Shown here: piece by piece, positions 37,053-47,217 of the stretch
Numbering within the stretch: the first letter of the stretch is position 1
How the letters are laid out: every line of letters begins with the position of its first letter
Origin: Flavobacteriales bacterium
GTDB taxonomy: Bacteria > Bacteroidota > Bacteroidia > Flavobacteriales_E > Vicingaceae
Assembly (NCBI GenBank): GCA_015075325.1
Contig: JABTUP010000003.1
Location: 62,001 to 126,000, forward strand
Reading direction: 5' to 3'
Length of the DNA stretch: 64,000 nucleotides
Made by a program: the position numbers and the translations under genes
Notes under the pieces: model-generated
Seen by the model: only the letters and a program-made list of their open reading frames with translations
The model's database searches: none
Told to the model about the DNA's origin: nothing

Positions 37053-39887
37053 ATGGAAAAATTCCTCTCCATTGTTAGCATTCTATTACTTACTATTAGT
37101 TTAAATGCACAAGAAAATTTTAAACAAAGAATGTCTCCAAATGGGATATTTGATGAAGTATTTGATAGATTTGGAAATAAATATTCGCTTGAAGACCTGA
37201 AAATTGATACTGGATTAGACAGTAACAAAGTACAGAAATCTGCATTGTTATGTAGTAGTGGATATTTTGATATTTATTTTGAAGCAGGATCAGGAATGGA
37301 AGGTTCTTCACCTGTTGAAGTTGCACGTAGAAATGTGGTCTGTCAGGTTTTTTCAGATATTTCTGATTTCATCAATTCTCCATTATCCAATGTTGGAAAT
37401 ACGAATAGAGTAAATATTGAGGTAAGAGATATTAGTCAATTTATTTCTTCTCCGTCAACTAGCGGTGTTTTAGGTGCTGCAACATCTTATTATAATGTTC
37501 CTTATAATACCACTTCTGGTTTTGGGGGAATTGCTGATAATGAAATCTGGAAAACGATTCATAGTGGCATAGATTCATATACCAATGTTACAACACCCAT
37601 CTTTCCTGCAGGAACCTCTTTTTATCATGGGATGATGTATATTAATTTTAGTAACTCAGGCTTCAGCTGGAATACAGATCTTTCATTAGCTTCATCACCT
37701 ACTGGTTTAGTTGATTTATATACTGTTGTTCTTCATGAAGTAACTCATGCTTTAGGTTTTGCTTCATTAATTGACGAGAATGGGTTATCAAAATTCGGTA
37801 CAGGATATAATTATTTCTCGAGGTATGATTTGTTTCTAAAAGATCATACAGGCACAGACAATTTGATTACAAATACAGGATCCTGTTCGCTATACAATTA
37901 TCAATATAACCCTCTACTTTCCCTTACTGAAATCAATCCTGGGGGATGTTCAGGTTCTGGATCTTTAGATAATACCGTTTGTAATGATGCTGCTATTTAT
38001 TCAGGGTCAACGGTTGTTCCTCTTTATACACCTAATTGTTTTGAACCACCTAGTAGCTTAAGTCATTTTGAAGATGAATGTTACCCAACTAGTGGATTAC
38101 CTTATGGAAATAATTTATATTTTAATATGAGTAATGCACTTGGGACAGGAGCTGTCTATACAAAAAGATATTTAAAACCCGAAGAAATGCTAGTGTTGTG
38201 TGATTTGGGTTATAGTACTAATGCTACATTTGGATCAGTAACTAATAATAATTATTTTAATTATAGCACTAGTACCTGTTCGGGAATAGATGTGGCGGGC
38301 ATTAATGATGGTATTAGTAGTACAGGATCTTATCAGTTTATTGGAACTGTTTCTAACAATATTACTATTTCAGGTCTATTATCCAATGATTATAACGCCA
38401 CCTCATTTGAATGCTTGGAGGATGTTTTTGATCCTTCTGCTTCACTATCTGTTACCTCTGGTACTAGTTCTACAAATATTAATTTTAACAGCAGTGTACA
38501 AGGAGTACATTTACTTCGTTACATTCCTGTTTATAGTGGACAAAGAGGAAACATTACTTATATATATGTGTATGTTGGCGTGTCTGCTTGCTCTCCTTCA
38601 GCCTGTAATATGATTTCTAATGGCGATTTTGAAACATTAACTACCTCTGGTGATTTTCCCTCAGCTCCTAGTCAAATAGTTAAAAGCTGTGGGTGGAATA
38701 ATGCTAATAATGCTACATCTGATTTTTATCATTCAAGTGCTACAAATCTTAATTTTTCTGTACCATGTAGTTCTAACGGGTTTGAACCTGATAATAAAAA
38801 TTTAAATGCTTATGCAGGATTTGCATTTGCTGGTAAACAAGGTTATAATGAATGTATATATTCTGAATTAAGCACTCCACTTTTACCTAATACCACTTAT
38901 AAATTAACTTTTGATGTTTCTTTACAAGAAGCATATAGTGGAAATGATTTCCCACTACAGGTTTATTTTGAACAAAATTATACTCCCACTGCAGGAATTA
39001 CTGTACCTATTTCAAATACAAACATGTTATTTACGGTTTCACCTGTAAATGATTATAATGGTTGGACCAACAGAACAATTACCTTTACAACAGGGTCAAC
39101 TGCTGGTGAAAATTTTATAATTATAGCTCTTCAATCTTCTGTTACTCCAAATGTACTTACTCCCGCACCTTTAAATGTAGGAGGATGTTCATTGTATAAT
39201 ATTAATCCTTTTGTAATAGATCCTATCAATAAAATATCTTTTAGTTTTATTGACAACCTAGTTTTATTACCTGAAAATGAATATAATGGAACTTTATCGT
39301 TATCTACTAGCGTATGTCAGGTGTTGCCAGACCTGTCTTTATATGCTAACCCTCCTGGGGGAGTATTTTCAGGAAATGGAGTTACACTAAATGCGGGTAT
39401 ATATAGTTTTGACCCTGCTATAGCTGGAGTTGGATATCATAGTATTACTTATACATACACATCAAGTTTAGGATGTGTGTATGATATAACAACTATTATT
39501 GAAGTAGTTAATTCAACTATAAATTTGTCTATATCCCCAATATCCCCAACAATATGCTCAGGGCAATCCGCTACATTAACTGCTAGTGGAGCAGATACTT
39601 ACATTTGGAGTCCTGCCACAGGTTTAAGCAGCACTACTGGTGCTGTGGTAACTGCAAACCCAACCACCACCACCACATACACTGTAACTGGAACTGATAT
39701 TAACGGATGTTCAAACACGTCTAATGTTACTGTAACTGTTGACCAAAATTGTGGGACAATCGACTGCACCCTACCCACAACCACACCTCCCCAATGGAGC
39801 AACCTCTTCTACCTATTCATTCACCTAGTGGCATGGTGGGTAGAAGTACAAGGGTTTGTTTACCATCAACAGCAGTGCTGTTTATAA
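37053..39887 (+). CDS. T9SS-type secreted protein with metalloprotease-like HExxH domain, 3' end frame-broken
   Basis: The open frame encodes 944 residues. The signal peptide ends at SLNAQ (about residue 20). A zincin motif HEVTHALGF lies at residues 228-236, followed by SRYDLFLKDHTGTDN. The rest is beta-sandwich-like, with a segment starting NMISNGDFETL near residue 523 and a PKD-like domain near the end (ICSGQSATLTASGADTYIWSPATGL). The last 40 residues are out of frame: from 39786 the DNA is homologous to the repeat starting at 43589, read here in the wrong phase. The intact gene probably ran to 43299, about 2080 codons, with the sorting domain there. Protease activity is plausible but unproved. 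Confidence 0.75.
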   Translation: MEKFLSIVSILLLTISLNAQENFKQRMSPNGIFDEVFDRFGNKYSLEDLKIDTGLDSNKVQKSALLCSSGYFDIYFEAGSGMEGSSPVEVARRNVVCQVFSDISDFINSPLSNVGNTNRVNIEVRDISQFISSPSTSGVLGAATSYYNVPYNTTSGFGGIADNEIWKTIHSGIDSYTNVTTPIFPAGTSFYHGMMYINFSNSGFSWNTDLSLASSPTGLVDLYTVVLHEVTHALGFASLIDENGLSKFGTGYNYFSRYDLFLKDHTGTDNLITNTGSCSLYNYQYNPLLSLTEINPGGCSGSGSLDNTVCNDAAIYSGSTVVPLYTPNCFEPPSSLSHFEDECYPTSGLPYGNNLYFNMSNALGTGAVYTKRYLKPEEMLVLCDLGYSTNATFGSVTNNNYFNYSTSTCSGIDVAGINDGISSTGSYQFIGTVSNNITISGLLSNDYNATSFECLEDVFDPSASLSVTSGTSSTNINFNSSVQGVHLLRYIPVYSGQRGNITYIYVYVGVSACSPSACNMISNGDFETLTTSGDFPSAPSQIVKSCGWNNANNATSDFYHSSATNLNFSVPCSSNGFEPDNKNLNAYAGFAFAGKQGYNECIYSELSTPLLPNTTYKLTFDVSLQEAYSGNDFPLQVYFEQNYTPTAGITVPISNTNMLFTVSPVNDYNGWTNRTITFTTGSTAGENFIIIALQSSVTPNVLTPAPLNVGGCSLYNINPFVIDPINKISFSFIDNLVLLPENEYNGTLSLSTSVCQVLPDLSLYANPPGGVFSGNGVTLNAGIYSFDPAIAGVGYHSITYTYTSSLGCVYDITTIIEVVNSTINLSISPISPTICSGQSATLTASGADTYIWSPATGLSSTTGAVVTANPTTTTTYTVTGTDINGCSNTSNVTVTVDQNCGTIDCTLPTTTPPQWSNLFYLFIHLVAWWVEVQGFVYHQQQCCL

Positions 39888-42800
39888 CAATGTTAAATTT
39901 AAAATGGCTGCCGGTGCAAGGATAGATGTTGTTTCGGGCAACACCTTAACACTTCGTAAATGTCACTTGTTTTCCTGTACCAATTGTGGAAGGAAATTAC
40001 CGTAAACCCTAATGCTAATTTGGTGGTGCAAAACTACACCATTATTGAAGATGCCGAACAAGCCATTCATTGGATGGATGGCGGTGCTGTTGTTATCAAC
40101 AGTTCTATTTTTAACCGCAACGGGGCTGGTGTACATTTAGAAACCAATTTTTATAATATTAAAGCAACTAAACGTGGTGAAGCAACACCATTTTTACGTG
40201 TAGAGATTTTCCTGCTTCGTTTTATCAAACCAATTTTACGGCTGGCTCTTTTGCTTCGCTGAAAAATGATTTGTTTAACAACAATTTAAGTTTATACCCT
40301 TACGGTAGCTTAATTGCTCCTGCTCCTGCCAACACCCGTAGTTTGTATGGCATTAAAACCAAAGGCTTGGAGGCTACCATTGGCACTAGTGGTTTACTAA
40401 AAAATAGAAATTTGTTCGATTACCTCGATTTTGGTATTCATGCTTCACAAAATGCTAACCTTACTGCGGTAAACAATGCTTTTGCTAATTTATCGGGTTA
40501 TGGCATTAAAAGCACCATCATTGGCGTTGGTATTTTTGCTGAGAAAAAGGACCTTCATTAACATTGGTGGTAACAACACCAAAGACGGTAATTATTTCAA
40601 AACTGTTACCGTGGTTATAACATTACCGATTACAATACCATTAATTTTATTAACAACTCCATTACTAATACAAGCACTTCTACTGGGTTTACTCCTCCTT
40701 TGTTTCATATTGGCATTACGGGTTGGCAATAAATTTTCAACTGCAATACAAAATTCTAACATACACTTAAATTACAACATCCATAAAACAACATCAGCAA
40801 CAATGCTATTGGCGTTTACATCAATAGTGTTTACAGCTCTATTGTTAGCCAAAACATACAACTTACGCAAAATAATTTAGATCATTACTGGTATTGGCAC
40901 TTACTGTAATCAAGGTATTTGGATGCAGAGTTTATCGGGTAGCACCGCAAATGTTGGTGATGTGTTTGTTTCGAAAGCAATACCGTAAAGGCAGCAATGT
41001 ATTGCAAACCTTGTTGTTTGAAAATGTAAACAATATGCTTCGGGTGGACTTAAACCCTGAATTATCTGTGCTTGAACAAACAACTCTCCAAGTAAACAAA
41101 CCATTCGATTAAATTCGTGTAATGGGCTATGATTACGAACAACTTTGTTGCTACCGCCAACAATACCGTTATCCCTTCGGGCAATTTAGGTGGTTCCATA
41201 ACAGGTATTTATTTAAACAATTCGCCATCGTGCATCATAAGCCTTAATCCAGCCAACTATTTAGATGTGTGTGTTGTTTGACCAACCCAACAGCATGGCT
41301 TATTTTGCCAACAATACCATGAACAAAGCTCAGTATGGTTTAGTGTTGGCTAATGGTGCTATTATTAAGCAGCAGGAGATGACCCACACCCCTCTGGCAA
41401 CCAGTGGGGCGTAACGACATCAACAACATTACACTAAACCATGCTTATACCTACTTAACTCCAAATGCCATCCAACTCTCCCTCTACAAAACCCAATGCA
41501 ATACCCAATTGTACTGCGGAGGGTGAAAACTTTTCCGTGTAGTAATGGCGGAACAGTTTTTAGTCAAACATATCAAATAAGTCTTGGTGGTTTAAATAAT
41601 GCCACCGGTTCAAGTCCGGGTTGTACAGCCCGACCGGCAACCCTTTAGCTAATGCACGGGCTTTGCTGTTTGAAGCAGATGGCGGAAACAGTAATGCGGT
41701 GGACAAGTTTTGAAAAAACGACAGGCTTTCCGTTTAATAAAACCGATACCACAGGCGTATTAATGGCAGATAGCAGAGTTAAACACGTTTTATAACCAAG
41801 AGCAAACCCAAAGCATTTTAAACTAAGCACCACCAACGAATTGATTGGCAACAACAACCTTGTTACGGCACAGCACCAACAGCAGCATAATTCCAACTAA
41901 CGTGGCAGAACACAACACCAAAGCGGTAAAACAGAAATTTGGCTGCAAAGCATGTTAATGAACACCGCTTATGTGTTAACCACTGCCGACAGCTCCCCTC
42001 TACACCATTGGTAACATTTGCATACAGCAATGGGAGATGCTACGGTGCTGGCTCGTAGTCTGCTGACTAATTTTACACAAACAGCCGCACACCTTTAACG
42101 ATTGTTTTGGAACTGCCTTTTGCCGGTGCGAATACAGAACAGCTAACCAAAAAACGGCTCAACCAACCTGATTTTAAATGGAAAGTTGAGGAGGTTGATA
42201 CAACTATAGCATCAACCAACCAATATCTCAGTTCAGCCACACCTTGGCAAATGCCAGAATTTGGTTCTCCTGATGTTTTTTATTCAATTTTCTAGTAGTG
42301 ATCTATGTCAAATACTGGTCATCAATCTGCTCAACATGGTTTAAGATATGCAGGAAGTTATTACTTTTTCATAACCCAGTACCTCCTTACCAATTTAGAG
42401 AGCCTATAATTGGTAAAACTAGTGTTACTTTAAATTCAGGAGTGCAATATTGTTTGTCGTATTACATTTCGTTAGCAGACACCTTTAACTGTGCAGTCAA
42501 CCGTAGTGATGCCTATTTTTCTCCTACCCCTATGGACCCTACCTTGGGGACACCTCCTTATTTGCAATACGTTCAACCCCACGTAATGGCAGACAGTACC
42601 GTTTTTTATACCGACAAAGAAAATTGGATGCGTATTGAAGGCAGTTATACTTCATCAGGGGGCGAAAACTACATTACCATTGGTAATTTACACCAAGATA
42701 ATCAAACCGATACCTTGTGTAACGGTTCTATGGCATCAGTTGGCTACCCAAACAATAGGGATGCTTATTACTACATGGATAACTTTAGTTTAGAAGAGGT

Positions 42801-43039
42801 AACACCAGTAGATGCTGGAGCAGATACCAGCATTACCAATGGAGACGCAGTAATGATTGGTAATAATTTAGATTCGGCAAGTAGCTACAGTTGGTTGCCC
42901 AATTATTTTATTGATGATGTAAACACGCTTAACCCAACGGTTAACCCTCCTGTAACCACTACCTATTATGTTACCAAAACCCAATGTAGTGTAGTAACAA
43001 TCGATAGTGTTACCGTGTTTGTTGGTGGTGTGGGTATTG
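39786..43039 (+). repeat. Large direct duplication, copy A
   Basis: About 3.25 kb, homologous to 43589-46813 in the same orientation. Homology starts at CTCCCCAATGGAGCAACCTC and ends at GGTGGTGTGGG, where each copy then enters a different palindromic element. Confidence 0.85.
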
Positions 43040-43042
43040 CCA

Positions 43043-43070
43043 CCTCTCCTTCGGAGAGGGCTGGGGTGAG
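43043..43070. repeat. Palindromic interspersed repeat in coding sequence
   Basis: CCTCTCC TTC GGAGAGG (43043-43059) plus GCTGGGGTGAG. It encodes TSPSERAGVR between the passenger and the sorting domain of copy A. It marks the point where copies A and B stop being similar. Confidence 0.7.
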
Positions 43071-43306
43071 AATATATCCTAATCCTACAAGCGGAGAACT
43101 AACTATAGAACTACTTAACCAAAACAACGATTGGCTTACCACCATTTTAGATACACAGGGAAGAACAGTAGCAGAAAAATCGTTTACAGGCACTATAATT
43201 AACTTAAAACTGGAATTAGAAAATGGCGTGTATTTGGTGCGAGTAACCAACCAAAACACCAACGAAATGGTAATTAAAAAATTAATTGTGCAACATTAAA
43301 AGAAGT

Positions 43307-43446
43307 GTCATTCTGAACAAAATTTGTTCCACGCTTTAGCGAGGAAAACAAATGCAGTGAAGAATCTTTTTGTTATAAAGTTAAAGATTCTTCACTTCGG
43401 TTTCTAATGAAAATAAATTTTCAAGAAAACCATCGTTCAGAATGAC
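43307..43446. repeat. MITE-like inverted-repeat element
   Basis: Outer arms GTCATTCTGAAC (43307-43318) and GTTCAGAATGAC (43435-43446) enclose inner arms AGTGAAGAATCTTT (43356-43369) and AAAGATTCTTCACT (43383-43396). The 140-bp element fills the gap between the two secreted-protein genes and has no coding capacity. Confidence 0.75.
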
Positions 43447-43463
43447 CTTAAAAACACATCCAC

Positions 43464-43685
43464 ATGAAAAAAACACTACTATACCTTACTTTATTGTTGT
43501 TTACCATTGGTTTAAAAGCAACAACCGAAGCTTCTGCCCCATCTCCTTCGGAGTCCCGATATTTATCGGGAGGGGTGAGGCTCATCACCCTCCCCAATGG
43601 AGCAACCTCTGCTACATTCATCCCTAACGGCTCTGTTGCAGAAGTACAAGGCTTGTTTACCATCAACAGCAGTGCTGTTCGATAA
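43464..43685 (+). pseudogene. 5' fragment of the copy B gene, signal peptide and frameshift
   Basis: An ATG at 43464 opens a signal peptide (MKKTLLYLTLLLFTIGLKA) followed by a repeat-derived insert (SPSESRYLSGGVR) and then LPNGATSATFIPNGSVAEVQGLFTINSSAV, where the frame is lost. The downstream frame resumes before 43764. At least two small indels between 43675 and 43760 separate this start from the long ORF. Together the two parts would be one gene of about 1200 codons. Confidence 0.7.
43541..43580. repeat. Palindromic repeat carrying a nested second palindrome
   Basis: ATCTCCTTCGGAG is followed by TCCCGATATTTATCGGGA (43554-43571) and then GGGGTGAGG. The outer parts match the element at 43043-43070; the inner 18-bp palindrome matches the one at 35034-35051. 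It reads as one repeat inserted into another. Confidence 0.65.
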
Positions 43686-46600
43686 CAAAATTAAATTTAA
43701 AATGGCTGCGGTTGCAAGGATAGATGTTGTTTTTGGCAGCTTGTAACACTTCGTAAATGCCATTTGTTTTCATGCACTCAATTGTGGAAAGAAATTACGG
43801 TTAATCCTAATGCTAATTTAGTGGTGCAGAACTACACCATTATTGAAGATGCCGAACAAGCCATTCATTGGATCGATGGCGGTGCTGTTATTATCAACAG
43901 TTCTATTTTTAACCGCAACGGGGCTGGAGTACATTTAGCAACCAATTTTTCTAATACCGTAGCAACAAATGTGGTGGTAACCAACACCATTTTTACGTGT
44001 AGAGATTTTCCTGCTTCGTTTTATCAAACCTCTTTTTCGGCTGGCTCTTTTGCTTCGCTGAAAAACAATTTGTTTAACAACAATTTAATTTTATATCCTT
44101 ACGGTAGCTTAATTGCTCCTGCTCCTGCCAACACCCGTAGTTTATATGGTGTTAAAACCAAAGGTTTGGAAGCTACCATTGGCTCTAGTGGTTTACTTAA
44201 AAACAGAAACTTGTTCGATTATTTAGATTTTGGTATTCATGCTTCGCAAAATGCTAATCTAACGGCGGTAAACAATGCTTTTGCTAATTTATCGGGTTAT
44301 GGTATTAAAAGCACCATCATTGGGGTGGGTATTTTTGCTGAAAAAAAAGGAACCTTCATTACTATTGGCGGTAACAACACCAAAGACGGTAATTCTTTCA
44401 AAAACTGTTATCGTGGTGCTAACATTACCGATTACAACACCATTAATTTTATTAACAACTCCATTACTAATACAAGCACGTCTCCAACATTTTCTCCTCC
44501 AACATACAACATTGGGCATTACGGATTGGCAATTTTTTCAACTGCTATGCAATATTCAAACATTCACTTAAATTACAACATCCATAAAAATAACATCAGC
44601 AATAATGCTATTGGCGTTTACATCAATAGTATTTACAGCTCTATTGTTAGCCAGAACATACAACTCACGCAAAACAATTTAGATGTTTCTGGTAGTGGTA
44701 CTTACTGTAATCAAGGTGTTTGGATGCAGAGTTTATCGGGTAGCACAGCAAATGTTGGTGATGTGTTTGTTTCGGGTAATACCGTAAAAGGCAGTAACAT
44801 GCAAGCTTTGTTGTTTGAGAATGTAAACAACATGCTGCGAGTGGACTTAAACCCTGAATTATCTGTACTGAACAACACCTCACCAAGCAAACAAGCCATT
44901 CGTTTAAATTCGTGTAATGGGGCTATGGTTACCAACAACACCGTTGCTACCACGAACAACACCAGTATTCCTTCGGGCAATTTAGGTGGTTTTATTACGG
45001 GTATTTATTTAAACAATTCTCCTTCGTGCATCGTAACATGCAATACCGCCAACTATTTAGATGTGTGCGTATTGTTTGACCAACCCAACAGCATGGCTTA
45101 TTTTGCCAACAACTCCATGAACAAAGCTCAGTATGGTTTGGTGTTGGCTAATGGTGCTATTATTGGGCAGCAGGGAGATGCCACACACCCCTCTGGCAAC
45201 CAGTGGGGGCGTAACGACATCAACAACATTACACTAAACCATACTTATACCTACTTAACTCCAAATGCCAATACCAACTCTCCCCTCTATTGCAAACCCA
45301 ATGCAATACCCAATTGTACTGCCGGAGGGGTGAAAACTTTTCCGTGTAGTAATGGCGGAACAGTTTTTAGTCAAGCATATCAAATAAGTCTTGGTGGTTT
45401 AAATACTGCTACCGGTTCAAGTCCGGGTTGTACAGCCCGACCCGGCAACCCTTTAGCTAATGCACGGGCTTTGCTGCACGAAGCAGATAGCGGAAACGGT
45501 AATGCGGTGGACAAGTTTTTGAAAAAACGACAGGCTTTCCGTTTAATAAAAACCGATACCACAGGCGTATTAATGGCAGATAGCGAGTTAAACACGTTTT
45601 ATAACCAAGAGCAAACCCAAAGCATTGGTAAACTAAGCACCACCAACGAATTGATTGGCAACAACAACCTTGTTACGGCACAAAGCACCAACAGCAGCAT
45701 AATTCCAACTAACGTGGCAGAACACAACACCAAAGCGGTAAACGAAATTTGGCTGCAAAGCATGTTAGACACCGCTTATGTGTTAACCACTGCCGACAGC
45801 TCCACCCTCTACACCATTGGTAACATTTGCATACAGCAAGGGGGAGATGCTACGGTGCTGGCTCGTAGTCTGCTGACTAATTTTACACAAACAGCCCTTA
45901 CCTTTAACGATTGTTTGGAACTGCCTTTTGCTGGAAACGAAAACAGAATGGCTAATCAGAAAAATGGTTCAACCAACCTTATTTTGAATGGTAGTTTAGA
46001 GGATGGTGTGAATTATTATCCACCTGAACCTTGGTTAAGCCCCCAGTATGGTGATCCTGACTTATTTCCAAATATAAATATCCAAACAGGACCACAAACC
46101 CCTAAACATGGTTTAAGATTTGTTGGTGGTTTCTATTTTATGAACAACATTCCAGCACCAACACCTCCCGCATATACTAGAGAACCAGTTATAGCTAAAA
46201 CTAGTGTCACCTTAAATTCAGGAATGCAATATTGTTTATCGTATTACATTTCATTGGCTGATACCTATAATTGTGCTGTCAACAGAAGTGATGCTTATTT
46301 TTCTCCTACTCCTATGGACCCTACCTTGGGGACGCCTCCTTATTTGCAATACGTACAACCCCATGTGATGGCGGATAGCACCGTTTTTTATACCGATAAG
46401 GAAAATTGGACAAAAATTGAAGGTTGTTACATCGCTTCTGGTGGCGAAAATTACATTACCTTTGGTAATTTGCATTTGGATAATGAAACTGATACGTTAT
46501 GTAGTGGAGTAATACCAGGTTATCCCGATTATAAAGGAGCCTACTACTACATGGACAACTTTAGCTTAGAAGAGATAACACCGGTAGATGCAGGAGCAGA

Positions 46601-46813
46601 TGTGAGTATTGCTAATGGCGATAGCGTAATTATTGGTAATAATTTAGATTCAGCAAGTAGTTATGTGTGGTCGCCTAATTATTTTATTGATGATGTTAAT
46701 GCTCTTAATCCAACCGTTAACCCACCTGTAACCACCACTTATTATGTTACCAAAACACAATGTAGTGTGGTAACCACCGATAGTGTTACGGTGGTTGTTG
46801 GTGGTGTGGGCAT
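43589..46813 (+). repeat. Large direct duplication, copy B
   Basis: Homologous to 39786-43039. Apart from the first 170 bp it keeps an open frame. Homology ends at GGTGGTGTGGGCAT, just before a palindrome (46827-46839). Confidence 0.85.
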
Positions 46814-47081
46814 AGAAGCCCCTAAATCCCCGAAGGGGACTTTTAGTATTTATCCTAATCCAAACAACGGAACTTTTACGATTAAGCACAACTTAAAAAA
46901 TGAAAATTACGCCTTAGAAATTGTTGATATAATGGGTAAAGTAGTACACCGTGAAACTTTAAAATCAGGAAATCAGCAAGAAATTAAAACTCAATGGCTA
47001 AACACAGGAATTTATTTTGTAAACATTAAATCAGAAACAGGCGAGTTGGTGTATTCGAGTAAAATGAGTGTAATGAAATAA
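43764..47081 (+). CDS. Large T9SS-exported protein with beta-helix-like region, main part of copy B
   Basis: The long frame gives 1105 residues. Its nominal TTG start is not the real one; the signal peptide lies at 43464, in another frame. Residues about 10-440 are rich in asparagine-turn repeats typical of a right-handed beta-helix (YTIIEDAEQAIHWIDGGAVIINSSIFNRNGAGVHL, NNTVATTNNTSIPSGNLGGFITGIYLNNSPS). A carbohydrate-binding-like beta-sandwich starts near residue 735 (TNLILNGSLEDGVNYY) and runs to about 935. A type A sorting domain ends the protein (FSIYPNPNNGTFTIKHNL ... GIYFVNIKSETGELVYSSKMSVMK). It is probably a cell-surface or secreted factor; the exact role is unknown. Confidence 0.75.
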   Translation: MFSCTQLWKEITVNPNANLVVQNYTIIEDAEQAIHWIDGGAVIINSSIFNRNGAGVHLATNFSNTVATNVVVTNTIFTCRDFPASFYQTSFSAGSFASLKNNLFNNNLILYPYGSLIAPAPANTRSLYGVKTKGLEATIGSSGLLKNRNLFDYLDFGIHASQNANLTAVNNAFANLSGYGIKSTIIGVGIFAEKKGTFITIGGNNTKDGNSFKNCYRGANITDYNTINFINNSITNTSTSPTFSPPTYNIGHYGLAIFSTAMQYSNIHLNYNIHKNNISNNAIGVYINSIYSSIVSQNIQLTQNNLDVSGSGTYCNQGVWMQSLSGSTANVGDVFVSGNTVKGSNMQALLFENVNNMLRVDLNPELSVLNNTSPSKQAIRLNSCNGAMVTNNTVATTNNTSIPSGNLGGFITGIYLNNSPSCIVTCNTANYLDVCVLFDQPNSMAYFANNSMNKAQYGLVLANGAIIGQQGDATHPSGNQWGRNDINNITLNHTYTYLTPNANTNSPLYCKPNAIPNCTAGGVKTFPCSNGGTVFSQAYQISLGGLNTATGSSPGCTARPGNPLANARALLHEADSGNGNAVDKFLKKRQAFRLIKTDTTGVLMADSELNTFYNQEQTQSIGKLSTTNELIGNNNLVTAQSTNSSIIPTNVAEHNTKAVNEIWLQSMLDTAYVLTTADSSTLYTIGNICIQQGGDATVLARSLLTNFTQTALTFNDCLELPFAGNENRMANQKNGSTNLILNGSLEDGVNYYPPEPWLSPQYGDPDLFPNINIQTGPQTPKHGLRFVGGFYFMNNIPAPTPPAYTREPVIAKTSVTLNSGMQYCLSYYISLADTYNCAVNRSDAYFSPTPMDPTLGTPPYLQYVQPHVMADSTVFYTDKENWTKIEGCYIASGGENYITFGNLHLDNETDTLCSGVIPGYPDYKGAYYYMDNFSLEEITPVDAGADVSIANGDSVIIGNNLDSASSYVWSPNYFIDDVNALNPTVNPPVTTTYYVTKTQCSVVTTDSVTVVVGGVGIEAPKSPKGTFSIYPNPNNGTFTIKHNLKNENYALEIVDIMGKVVHRETLKSGNQQEIKTQWLNTGIYFVNIKSETGELVYSSKMSVMK
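46818..46839. repeat. Palindromic repeat at the passenger/sorting-domain junction of copy B
   Basis: TCCCC GAA GGGGA (46827-46839) within GCCCCTAAATCCCCGAAGGG. It encodes APKSPKGT and sits where copy A has the element at 43043-43070. Confidence 0.6.
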
Positions 47082-47126
47082 TGGTGTATCTGTATAAATT
47101 ACTAGGAAACACAGTAAAAGAATCAA

Positions 47127-47150
47127 TTCTAGAGAAATTTTAAAATAATT
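47127..47150 (+). repeat. Direct repeat, right end of accessory block
   Basis: This sequence matches 36918-36941 at 23 of 24 positions. Read in frame it gives SREILK and stop, the C-terminus of the acyl-CoA dehydrogenase. It lies 67 bp before rpsU. Confidence 0.75.
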
Positions 47151-47174
47151 TAAAGTTTATTTGAAATATTTTTC

Positions 47175-47182
47175 TAAATTTG
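47175..47182 (+). promoter_or_regulatory. -7 box of rpsU promoter
   Basis: TAAATTTG matches TAnnTTTG and lies 35 bp before the rpsU ATG. No clear TTG at the usual -33 distance, but an AT-rich TTTATT is present. Confidence 0.5.
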
Positions 47183-47217
47183 CAACCCTTTAAAAATTAT
47201 AATTAAATATTTACACA

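Larger units (their letters stand above)
39786..43299 (+). pseudogene. Frame-broken copy A of repeated T9SS passenger region
   Basis: This stretch is homologous to 43589-46813 over 39786-43039 but has many single- and few-base insertions and deletions, so no long frame survives before 42298. Pieces such as LWKEITVNPNANLVVQNYTIIEDAEQAIHW match the intact copy. The last 330 codons (42298-43299) are open and end with a type A sorting domain (IYPNPTSGELTIELL ... NTNEMVIKKLIVQH). It probably was the C-terminal part of the gene starting at 37053. In one compared segment (about 340 bp from 41640) indels outnumber substitutions, which fits assembly error as well as real decay. Confidence 0.75.

Noticed and set aside
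38290-38613. 107-codon plus-strand ORF within the metalloprotease gene
   Set aside because: It overlaps a convincing longer frame and has low-complexity leucine/valine content typical of a shadow frame.
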